Origin: Opisthorchis felineus
Lineage: Eukaryota; Platyhelminthes; Trematoda; Opisthorchiida; Opisthorchiidae
DNA: 64,000 bases
NCBI GenBank assembly: GCA_004794785.1
Contig: SJOL01008635.1
Location: 933,272-997,271, forward strand
Direction: 5' to 3'
In this document: positions 46,240 through 56,572 of the stretch, piece after piece
Position numbering within the stretch: position 1 is the stretch's first letter
How the letters are laid out: every line of letters begins with the position of its first letter
Notes under the pieces: generated by a model
Seen by the model: the letters and a program-made list of their open reading frames with translations, nothing else
Database searches by the model: none
Told to the model about the DNA's origin: nothing
Position numbers and translations under genes: made by a program

Positions 46240-49200
46240 TAACATGTATGGTTCAGAAGTATTCAGTATCCACCTCGGGTAGTCCCACAATTTGGCGCCG
46301 AGAGGTAGCAAACTCTTGAAACAAATATTATATTTTCCCGTACATCATATTTAGAAGCTTTACTTTGGGTGACTGACTGGAGAAGGAAGGATTTCGTGAC
46401 GAATTTAACTAGAGGACTTTGCGACAAGCATATATCCAGGAAGCTGGGGAGCAAAATATTTCCTTAAAGTTTTCTTAGTCTTCGCCCAACACAGCTCAGT
46501 CGCAGAAGATTTTCACTGTGGCGTTTTGCTCCGTAAATAGCGCTTTTTGTACAAGTGGTTATTTATATGCAGTGTGACCAGCAAAAAAGTACAGCCGCTA
46601 TGTGACAAATAAACCTGATCCATGGGAGTAGAGGTAGAAAAAAGTTAGTTTTGCCGCGAAAACACCGGGTGGGTTAAGAAATCAGCCATGCTTACCCGAG
46701 AGGTTTATTGCACGCCTTACATCGAAAGCAGTTTACATGATAAATCCGTTTTAGAATGCTCAAACGCTCCGCTGGATACACCTTCTTCTGGCATACATAA
46801 CAATTCATTTCTTCAAGTGCTATTGTTTGAATTTCCTAAAATGAGCGAATGCAACATCAGAAAAGAAGTCAGCTTGTGTCGGTGACGTACACATTGTGCC
46901 AGACTGAAATTTCCTTACCTCTAGTTTGCGTTGTAAGCGTGCAACCCTTTCAGGGTTGGCAACGCAAATCTTGGGATTCTCCATCGTGCGTTCAGGTTTG
47001 CTCAAGCTGACTGAAATAGACCTTGGCCGAGGGCTCTAAAGTTGAAAATAAAATGAATTAAGCAAAATATTTATACACCAATGTACCCAGATATCCGCCA
47101 GGCATATAATCCGCCCATTAATTTACCTTTATCTCGGGGAATCAGTATTGTGTTCTGCATCGTTCTATATACAACGAGTAGTTTAGCAGTTTTCTCGTTC
47201 ATTTAAAGGGTGCTTTCCCCTGGAAGGATCACCGGGCTTCTTCGTGTGGATAGTACTGTAGGGTCATTAATTATCATGCGATATCAAGCTGTACGTCACT
47301 TGAAAACACTGCTTTTTTTGACAGGTTCCAACTTAATTTCGTATTGCATCTGTTTTCCCTATATCCAGACATCAGTCCTTTCACCACTGAACTAAATGTT
47401 TGATGAGTTACGAGTGGTGGTTGTGAGCCCGCTCACAGTAGCCAAAATTACGAAAATCTTCGTATGCACTGATAAATGCTCCAGTGGAGTTGAACCGTGC
47501 TTCTGTTGTGGACGACAGTCTTCTTAATGCCTTCTTAATACCGTGAACCCTAGTCTGGATAGTCGCTTGATAGCCTGATGCGCTTAGCCAAACCAGAAAA
47601 GTCAATGAACGTGCGAATCAGCGGATCTATTGGTCACTGACGTGTACTAGCCTGTCATGTGCAGCCGAAAACGGGCTGTTTATAAAGCTCACGTGGAAAG
47701 TTCTAGGCAGGCCAAAGAGTGATACTGAAAAATAGAACTCATCTGTCAAGGGCCAGTGAAGAACAACCAATTAAATCTGTCTCAACGAAAACGGTCGTTC
47801 CATTGGCAGTTGTGTAGTCTAGTTACGTTTGGAGCTGGTCCTCCTAATAGGTTCTTAATAGAGATATGACAATTGGTACAAGACCTGTGGCGTTGTTTAG
47901 TCGATGGCTATGTGACTGTAACATATTGCCTTCACTCAAGTCATCATAACTGGTCAAACTGCTCGATTACTTGTGTGGGCATGTAAATGTAAGAGAGATT
48001 CTAATCTCTTCAGAAATCCCGCACTCAAGAACCCGTTTACTTGCTGATGTTTTCTCGTACAATGAAAGGTTAGCACGCAAGTAGTGTTTCTCTGTCAACG
48101 TCGACAAAACATCGAAACCAGCACACGACTTAAAACTACCGATTGTTTTTGTCGGACATAATGTGATGATGCAAGCAAGTCCTTGGTGCCGGTGTATATC
48201 CGAGAGAAGATCATCGGACGAGCAGGTATGAGGGCAGCATGCCAAAATCTGAAGCGTGCCTTTTATTAAGTGCGCGATAAAGTTGAAGGGTGCATAGGAA
48301 ATACTAGTGTACGTACAGGTCAGACAAAATGTTCCACAGTACTGGAACATGAAGTTTCGTATAAAAGAGAAAACGGAAGATCAACAATTGCAACTTTAAA
48401 ATGGCGTTCAGTCAACGAAATGTTGGGTGACATACCGGTGTCCGTTTTATTGACAGATTACGAGGTGAAGCAGGTTCTGGCGGCAATTTTGGGGACCCTG
48501 TTGAATAGGTTGCAAAGTACTTCTTTAACACAAAATCACAAGTCACGGCTGCTACAAATAAACGAAAGTAAATAAATGTTTTGATTGTCTTCAGACACTG
48601 CCCTGGATACACTCGATGGATGTGCGCTGGTCGAGTTGTCTTTTTTCGAAACAAAGTTTGACTGGTTGATATGAGTCCGAAGGGAAAAGGATGAATAACT
48701 TCCTGGAGATTTTGCACTATTTTTAAAAAAGTGTAGTTGTTGCTTTCTCTGCAGTTTCGCAAAAGTTGTTTACCAAAAAATCAGAACCATCCACTTGGGG
48801 ATGTTTTGGCTATATATTTTTCTTCAGGCAAGAGAAGTCTGAAAATCAATGATGTAAGTTGTTTTAGTCGTATATTCCGCACAGAGTAGCCTGATGCTGC
48901 CGCAAATAGCAGCGATTATAAGATACAAAATAGGATCCATTTTAGTGTATAACACTCCGGCGTGTACGTACAATGATATCTGCACGTGACAATCGCCCAG
49001 TCTCTGCAACTTATGGAATTTCTTCCCTTATTACTTACAAAATAAGCGTACTTAAACATTGCTTACAGTGAAAAACAACGTAAAATGTACGGGGCTTCTT
49101 CAGCCTGGCCAGAAAATATACGAAATATGTATGCGTTATTCATACAGTAAGGAATAGCTGGGTTCAGTCAACACGCATGTTGAGAATACATAGACTGCAT

Positions 49201-50854
49201 AGTTTGTCTTTCCATGGTTTACTTGATCCCGTCTTATTGTGTTCGCTATCGTTTGGATATGGAGGATGAGGAAGTGCATCACACTTATATTCACGCATGC
49301 TCTTAAATTCCATTTTTCAACATCACGTATTACGTGGCACAAGTAAGGATGAAATGAATGAAGAAATAATCGTGCAACTTGTAAATTATCCATACAGGTT
49401 CGTCTAAAAAATGTTTGAGGTAATCTCTGGTGCGGGGTATAACCTAGCTAAAACTGAAAAGAATTATGCAACCAACTTTCCTCCTAATTCGTGGAGCGTG
49501 GACATAAAACCAGACTCTCCAACCGTAAGACAGCGATAATTACTAAAATACTGCTAAACCCAAATCTAACTGCATGTCTCATTAAACAAAGTAAATAAAA
49601 AATCACATATTGCTGCAGTTCACGAGAAGCAATGTCAGATGTACTGTGTTTGCCATGATTTTATTAAAGCCCCAAGATTAAACAAACGGCTAGTTATTGG
49701 AGATAGTTATCGGTCAGTTAATAAGGCTATCATGATAGCCAATAGTTCAACGGCTTAGGGGAAACTGGAGTGACAGATAATGTTTATGCATTTGATACTT
49801 CAGCAAATTTCCGAGAAACCACGTCAAATTCTTCTCCACTGATTGCTGTAGAAGCACCACCCTTCCGTCTCATTGGTTACAGATGTCTGATGTAGGTTTG
49901 GAAATGTGACAGTTTTGATTGAGAACACGCCCTGGTCTTGTGTCGTTATGATTTATACTCACTGCAGGTTTCACATGAGGTGGGTGTCCCATTTTGTTTA
50001 GGACGTTTCAAGCCATAGTGCCAGCCATCAGCGGGATACTTTGCAGTGTAACGCTAATCTGCTGTCACAAAAGTGGCTTTTTCAGCACGAAACAGGGCCC
50101 TGATTTCCAGCGCAGGACGTTCACCTTTGTGGAATTTTTAAGTATGGCTTGCCTGGCTCACAGCCGAACCTAAATATTTACATTGTTACGGTATGGTGTC
50201 ATTTGAATTGCCTTACATTTTATCAGCACAGTTAGAACAAGCAGATGTTCTCCCAAATTTTAGGTGCATTTCAAAATAACGATTTTCGTTTCCAGCGAGA
50301 TAAACAGAGCAGTAAACGCCAATATTGTAACAAATGAAGTCAGGGTCAATACTGTGTCGACATAAACAGAAACGGTTGAAAATGTTTATTTAGAATATGA
50401 TTTATATTTAAGTATGTTAATTCCTCGTGCTTTGAGCCCTTCTTATGTTACTCTCTACATTTATTGCAGGTGATTTTGTGCACAAAGTTGAAGTAGATCA
50501 AACCGTAACTTTTCTATGACGTCAGTTGACCGAAGCAGCCACATGGCCCTAGTAAATATGTTATGAGGCAAAAGCTTAAGCCCAAATAGCCGAAAGCCTT
50601 GTTGCTCTTTAAGGAGGCTTAGATGAGATAAGCATTATTATCAATTTGTCATGTTTGGGCTGTAGACATCAGAAGGGTACCCGCTGCGAAAACCTTGTAT
50701 CTGTAAAATTCTGACATTTATTTTGTTGGTACTGCTCTCGTGATAGATAGAAACCTAAATAAATAGATGCGATGAGCATCCATTTTGTAGGTGGTTGCTG
50801 GATTTGTAAGACTCATTCTGACATAAATCTCGTTTGAAAAGCTCTCTAGCAAAA
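46240..50854. other. Open frames but no recognised gene
   Basis: A plus frame (48270-48575) with AATAAA overlapping its end and a minus frame (47967-48350) overlap each other, so at most one is coding; neither has a family motif. Confidence 0.45.
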
Positions 50855-51120
50855 TTACGACGTGGAGACATCTTTTGAAAACAACAACAAAAAATACTTT
50901 AAGTGGTCAATCAATGTCTTACTTGTCGCTTCGCGTTCCACACAACAATCAGGAATACAACACAGAAATTCTTCGATGGCTTTGTACTGAGGTTCACTGA
51001 AACAGCAAAAACACCATTTATATGATTTAGGCCAAACGGATACTAGACACATAATTAACTTTTCTGAAAAGCTTACATTTGTTGACGGCAAAACAACAGA
51101 CTTTGGGTGAAGTAAATCAT
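50855..51120 (-). CDS. Candidate small Cys-containing gene (three short exons or one ORF)
   Basis: Two readings are possible. Spliced: ATG at 51120, exons 51077-51120, 50923-50996 and 50855-50871. Introns of 80 and 51 nt have donors GTAAGC and GTAAGA and strong acceptors (TTTTTGCTGTTTCAG; TTGTTGTTTTCAAAAG); all phases fit, giving 44 residues. Unspliced: the same stretch is one open frame of 91 codons from 51130, sharing the middle segment. That segment, YKAIEEFLCCIPDCCVERE, has two CC pairs. A possible AATAAA lies about 130 nt downstream. Product unknown. Confidence 0.38.
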
Positions 51121-51130
51121 TTTTCCGCAT

Positions 51131-52984
51131 TAGTCAACCGATGAAAATCGTTTGAATATTCTATCGCGGCGACAACATCAGCTTAATTTTCAGAGTATAG
51201 CCACAATAGAAAATGACGTTTTTACGGACAATTAGAAAATAGGCAGAAGACATATATGTGGGTCAAACCCTCTGGATGCATCCTCTATTAAAAAGCAATA
51301 TACATGGCCACCTAATAACGATTGGTGGCCAATATTGCATGCATCCAGGCTAGAAGTTGACACTGAACAAGAAGATAGAAAAATAGTTATTGTAGACAAA
51401 AGAGTGTCAAGTCAGTTGCGTCCACAATATATCGAGTAGAGGTTTAAAATCGTATGCACCGACGAATTTAAAAGGCAGCTGCGCAGAAGAATCACCAAAA
51501 GCGACAACGCGCCATTCTTCCGCTCCAGATTGCCACCCCCTTACACTAACAAGGGAACTTGCAATGTATTCCTCGATCAAGAGCAAACGTGTACCACACG
51601 ATCAAACCAGAATATTACATAGAAACGTACAGCGATGAGCTGAACAGAGGTAACCGTAAAGTTCAGCAGTTGATCAACACAGGTCTGGATTTGACTCAGT
51701 CAGTACTCTTGATATATTCTGAGAGAAATACAAATTCATCTATCAGGGTAATACTCTACAGAATATCATTGAGCTAATGGGTATTAGGTACCCATTGACG
51801 TCTATAAGTGAAAACCAAAGAATTACCGCCAAGCTTGTGGGTCACCAGGTTCAAAAAAATAAATTACTGAAATGTTCAGCAGTAATTTCTGTTGGTAATC
51901 TTAGGAGTGCATAACAAGCCATTCTTAACCAGAATTCATCACTAGTGAATAAAAAGAATATAACGAGAGACCCGTTCTGTGTAATGGTCGCAACAGCTTC
52001 AACTTCGACTAGGTACCGACTTATCCTGGAAGTCCGAAATGGAATCACGCCGAATATTCAAGTTATCTGGACCCTAAATAGTTTTGGCCGAACAGTTATT
52101 TTAACCTAATTACGGGCAAAATGAAAGGTACACGCGTACGTATTTTCGAAAAATATTGACTGAAAACCTAAAACAAATATTTATCAACCAAAATAAATTG
52201 ACACAGAATGGAGCCCTCGAAACTGGCGATTTTGGCTGTGTTCACACTGTGGGTACATCACCCGCAAATGCGACCTTCAAATGCTTCGATCAACTTAGGT
52301 AGTAAATGTTGAGATATGCCAATGAAAACAATTGAACACGATGAAAATCAGCCAGGCACCTTTTATTTATAGGCTTAATAGAAGTGAATAACTTAATGCG
52401 GACGTTATTCCATCAAAATAAAACTGCCACCTTCCGTAATGTTACTAAAGCGAAGTCATATACTACTCTTAGCCTACTGGTAGATTGCAACGTAATCAGA
52501 TAGCTCCTCTTCACCTGTAAGCTGAAATGATGTATTTAGAGCTTTTCAAGTTAAACTGATATCCACATCCTACAATATTTCAGAAACTCGAGTGACTGAA
52601 AACATCGGGATTCAGCTGGCTGAATGGTATATATGCACAACCTTGGAAGTGCGGTCGTCAGTCGTTGGAAAATATGGGACTAAACACACTGGTCACTGTG
52701 TCATAATAACCTAATAGAAAAGATCCGGAAGACCGCAGTGTGAAATTCTCTTCCAATATGCTTACTGACATTTAAAATATTGAGTTGCATTTCTCAAAAT
52801 GTCATAATGTCCAGTGGTTACGCCAAGTGTATGTGGTTGATGGTTTCCAAACCGTGCAATTTTTAACTCAGAATATTTGTAGCTTTAGTCCGTCAAAGTA
52901 GACCCTACGGTTTCATTAATGCCTTTAGCAAGTGGTTTCTTGGCGGGTTTATTTCGCAGTTCTGCGTCGAGTGAAATAAAACAT
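51131..52984. other. Non-coding stretch, nothing recognised
   Basis: AT-rich sequence with frames under 75 codons. A short 8-bp-arm hairpin (TGGCCACC/GGTGGCCA) lies near 51306-51330. It leads into the long inverted repeat at 52985. Confidence 0.45.
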
Positions 52985-53120
52985 TTGGTTGTTAGTCTGT
53001 TCGCCGAGCTTGGCAGTTGGATTGCAAATCCACTCAATCCCGCACTGACGATGTCACCTCGATTGGTGAGCAAACGCTTGCAATCCAACTGCCAAGCTCG
53101 GCAAACAGACCAACAACCAA
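52985..53120. repeat. Long inverted repeat (43-bp arms, 50-bp spacer)
   Basis: Arms 52985-53027 and 53078-53120 are reverse complements at 41 of 43 positions (TTGGTTGTTAGTCTG... against its complement). The RNA would form a long, stable hairpin. Immediately outside each arm a similar GAAATAAAACAT motif appears (near 52974 and 53159). Overlapping frames on both strands through this region are products of the hairpin symmetry and are not taken as genes. It may be a foldback (MITE-like) element or source of a double-stranded RNA. Confidence 0.88.
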
Positions 53121-54030
53121 GCAGCGCACCCAAGCTACCTATATTCCAAAACATTGCCGAAATAAAACATGTACTGGAATCAGAAGTCCAAGCACTTTAG
53201 GAATACACAACCACATTTTTGGACAACTGCTGTGACGATAAGCAGCTGTGAAAGCAGCCCAGACGTTCAATCCATGCACTTTTTGTCCTACATTGGCTCG
53301 CCGAACCGCAGTTTAATTGCTTTCGCAGGAGATGCTTCCGAGTGTCATTGGTAAGAACCACGTGTGATTTTCGTACTTTGACAAATGTTCATGATCTTCA
53401 AAGACCCAAATATTTTCGGTTCGACATGATATAGAGCAGATGAGTGTGTGTAATTTTGGACGAAAATCCACTCTGATAAGATTCAAAAGAGAAGACAAGC
53501 GTGCTTAAATTGAATACATCTTTTAACTTCTATCCAAAATTTCTTTTCCTCCGCATGTTTCCTGCGGTTTGTCCACATAAAATTCGGTTGCTTAGGGTCA
53601 GTTTTTGGTCAGATGTTTACATTTTCCATCAATTTTTTGCGCGCACATGAGTGCACAAAATACGCGCCAAAGGATGCTTCTGTTTTTGAAGCCAACCAAG
53701 CTAGTTACGTAAAGCTGAATGCATCTCCTTAGCATAAATTCATTACAGACTCCGTACTAGCACCGAAAGTAATATGGCACGAAATTTAGGGGAGTATTTT
53801 GAAGACGTCATACAGGATTGATGCATCAAAACGAAACCGTCATCATTTGGATGGTTGTGCGTGTTTGCTCTGATGAAGAGAATCTATGGAAATCGCGCTG
53901 GTTACCAGATTGTAAAGAGCAATGAACAACAGTACGAGCCTTTCTGACCATTTATCAGACTGATTGTTTTGACAGATAATTATGAGGTATCTCGTGCTCC
54001 ATGGTTTGAAACTAAGCTCCCTCAGTGCAG

Positions 54031-54481
54031 GTGGGCGTCGTTCAAAATTGAAAAACTGCCCACTACTTTGCTCTTCAAGACAACAAAATCTCATAAAATG
54101 GCGAAACCTACTCGTCGTTTGCAACACAGTAAGTATTTTCCTGAGTGAGTTTCAGTGGTGACGACTAAAGAATCACATTTTTAATTTACTAGTGTTACCT
54201 ACATTATTGGTTTCTGACCAAATGCAGAATTACATGAATGTGTCCCAAGTTGTACATAGCACATTTGTTCTTCTATGAGTTTTCTGGTTGCATTGTCGAC
54301 AGAAATGGGGTACAGACACCGAAAATTTGGATTTCTCATTGGGCTTCTAATTTATACGTTTGCTTTCTACGTGCGATTAATATTTTGGCCATCTAACCAC
54401 GATAGTTTTGGGTTAACCTTTAGATGCTACTTGGAAACAGTATTTTTATATGATCTCTCCTACCTGTCACTAAAAATCTAG
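54031..54481 (+). CDS. Candidate small membrane protein, two exons
   Basis: Exon 54031-54128 lies between a CTCAGTGCAG acceptor and a consensus ACA|GTAAGT donor; exon 54303-54481 follows a GCATTGTCGACAG acceptor and ends in TAG. Phases fit (A plus AA gives Lys). An ATG in good context (AAAATGGCG) within the first exon could be the start, giving about 69 residues: a basic N-terminus (MAKPTRRLQHK), then a hydrophobic span (GFLIGLLIYTFAFYVRLIFW). AATAAA at 54592-54597 is placed as a poly(A) signal. Family not recognised. Confidence 0.36.
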
Positions 54482-55109
54482 GCAACATTCCGAACGGCAC
54501 CAAGTTCTTCCTTCCGTTTGGTAATTTAAACATATAGTTTCTTACATGTTGTAAACAACGACGGATCCCTAAATTCCCTCCCAGTTCTTTGAATAAAACG
54601 AGGTTGAATACGTTGTTTTTTTAACAAATTTTGGGCATAAGTGGGGACCATTACCCTTTAAGTTGCAGTTCACGATTCATGCTGCTTTTATTTGTGTTAA
54701 AAAGTCACTAGGTTTGGCAGGGTTCGCCCACTCCTAACGCATTTATTCTCACTGTTTGGTACCAGGGCGGAGAAACATATGGCCCTTCGGTAATGCTTTT
54801 CTTTCGCTTTTAAGCAGGGCTTTAACTTAGGAAACCAGAGAATAAAAGGACAGAAGATAAAATATTAAATATGTGGAACCAATACTTCACCTTGTTGTAC
54901 TTACAGAAGCACACGATTGCAACGACGACAACGTAGACATTCCCTGTGGTAGTTTCTACCCAACGCGGTAATTTGTTCATTGGGCCCAATTTCCAGGGAA
55001 CATTTGGAGCATTTCTGCATAAAGCTTGACCGATGAGCAGGCATCTGATGCAAAGACAAGTATATTCCAGTTTAGATCCCCTTTATCGACTCTAGATAAC
55101 TAAACTCAC

Positions 55110-55124
55110 CAGGAATGTTACTTA
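55110..55124 (-). CDS. candidate 15-nt micro-exon downstream of the LIM exons
   Basis: Fifteen bases lie between a very strong acceptor (pyrimidine-rich tract ending TTACTCTGTCAG) and a consensus donor (CCTG|GTGAGT). In phase 1-1 it reads x-Ser-Asn-Ile-Pro-x with no stop; the other two phases hit TAA. Phase 1 is what the preceding LIM exon at 56499-56572 leaves. Symmetric micro-exons are well known in schistosome micro-exon genes. Splice-site strength and phase are seen; membership in the LIM transcript is inference. A chance match of splice-like sequences is possible. Confidence 0.35.
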
Positions 55125-55356
55125 CTGACAGAGTAAGACAGGCAAACTCGACACGGCGTCACCATTGCTCCCCCCCCCGAAATCCTTGAGGTTTTAGTTC
55201 AAGATGTATGCTCCACAACGCATGGATTAGGCTAGAAAATTGCGAATCGTCCTCGAAGCTTTCAGCACATTACCTAAACGAAGTATACATAGATATATCT
55301 TGCATTGAAGGGTAGTGCGTGTTGCATGTTGTATGTCACCTTATATTTCCCCTTAG

Positions 55357-55423
55357 TTTCATCGGTGAACGACGGGGCTTTTGGAACTGGCAAATTCAGG
55401 CTCAGGAACTCAAGTGCCCTTAG
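55357..55423 (+). CDS. Candidate internal exon
   Basis: 67-nt segment between a very strong acceptor (CCTTATATTTCCCCTTAG) and a strong donor (CCCTTAG|GTGAGT). Best frame: two bases, then SSVNDGAFGTGKFRLRNSS. Another frame runs to a TAG that abuts the donor. It lies within 250 bp of the opposite-strand micro-exon at 55110-55124, so at most one of the two is likely to be in a given gene. Not recognised. Confidence 0.27.
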
Positions 55424-55478
55424 GTGAGTAACGTTAATTTTCCGTTGAATAGGATGGTCAGGTATGTTGTGTCCCGTA

Positions 55479-55523
55479 CTTCACCTCAAATGGTGAAGGG
55501 TTGTGCCCTCAAGGCACAACCCT
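55479..55523. repeat. Two adjacent short perfect hairpins
   Basis: CTTCACC (55479-55485) pairs with GGTGAAG (55492-55498), loop 6. Overlapping by two bases, AGGGTTGTGCC (55497-55507) pairs with GGCACAACCCT (55513-55523), loop 5. Both are perfect. No T-run follows that would make this a pol III or bacterial-type terminator. Function unknown. Confidence 0.6.
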
Positions 55524-55603
55524 ATCATGATAAGCACAAAGAATTAGATTTAAATTGAAAGATCCTGTTTCCTATGGCATCTCCGCGAGCAGAAATTACT
55601 GTA

Positions 55604-55644
55604 CTTATATATATATATATATATATATAAATAGAGAGAGAGGG
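55604..55644. repeat. (TA)n microsatellite followed by GA-rich run
   Basis: About 24 bases of alternating TA, then a short AAATA and a purine GAGAGAGAGGGAGAAAG tract. Simple sequence, likely length-polymorphic. Confidence 0.95.
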
Positions 55645-56498
55645 AGAAAGATTAGAAGAAAAATAAAACGGCAATTTACTGAATGCTTATAAGTGTGAGA
55701 CAGAATTGTAGACATTTTGATAGTCTTTAACCAAAGTATTCTTTAGTGCACTGGGTTATTGTGTAGGTATAAAAGTGAGGCTGCATAAAGTTCCTACCAG
55801 TTCCTTGGGATAAGGTGCTTTGTTGAAAGCATCGATTTTCCGTGCAAAATCGTCCGCTGTTAAAACGAGAAATGTGGAGTTCTTGTTAGGTATGTCCCGT
55901 AAAAAATGGAATAAAGTACTCTTGGATTTGATCTTAGCCATCGGACAAACAATCAAGTACAACTAGGCAATGAACAGAATAACCCCGAGAGGATTTGCGT
56001 GCCAATATGGCTCAAAACATAAATGCACTTAAATGTTCCATATGCTACAAAATTCTAAAACTCCTGACATGTGAATGTCATCGCAAACAGCTTTCAATTT
56101 TATTACATTTTTTTCCGTGAAGATTAATCTTGCGATTCATTTCCAAACAAATATACACAAACAGAAGGAACAAATGATACGAAACGGATGCTTGCCAAGT
56201 ATAATTAGAGTCTCTTGTTGAGCTTAACTCAGTCGCTTGCCCACGCCTGAATACACAACATCGTGCCATAAAAATTGTGAAGCACGAAGAATAACACGCA
56301 AATCATACACTGCATTACGCCAGTTGCATTATAATAGATGTAAACAACAAACACGTAGCATGTCTATTTCGATTTCGATCTTTCTACGGAATCCATTGTC
56401 AAGCCCATAAACCAGATTCATAGATATACTGGTCTGTCAAGAGAAAATCCCCTCGGTCGCAATGGTATCAGGCAGACGGATCAAGTATATTGACTCAC

Positions 56499-56572
56499 TC
56501 TCTCCATTCATATAAGTTTCGCAATTTGGCTCGCAGTACAGTTTTGCTCGGATGACTTTGTATCGATCGTAG
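56499..56572 (-). CDS. LIM-domain protein, exon with last zinc ligands
   Basis: This 74-nt exon completes the LIM domain begun at 60659-60798. The acceptor has a long pyrimidine tract ending CACTTTTAAAG and the donor is GAGA|GTGAGT. One base completes the Ser codon, 24 codons follow, and one base is left over. It contains KLYCEPNCE. Counted across the junction, 17 residues separate the previous Cys from this C-x3-C pair, inside the usual LIM range, and C-x3-C endings occur in CRIP-type LIM domains. The intron between the two exons is 4086 bp. The joint fit of phase, spacing and ligands makes chance unlikely. The next exon must start with two bases of a codon; a 15-nt micro-exon at 55110-55124 is compatible. 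Confidence 0.68.

Noticed and set aside
47408..47605. Minus-strand 65-codon ORF that looked vaguely like a transposon peptide.
   Set aside because: No specific catalytic motif could be named; similarity is an impression only.
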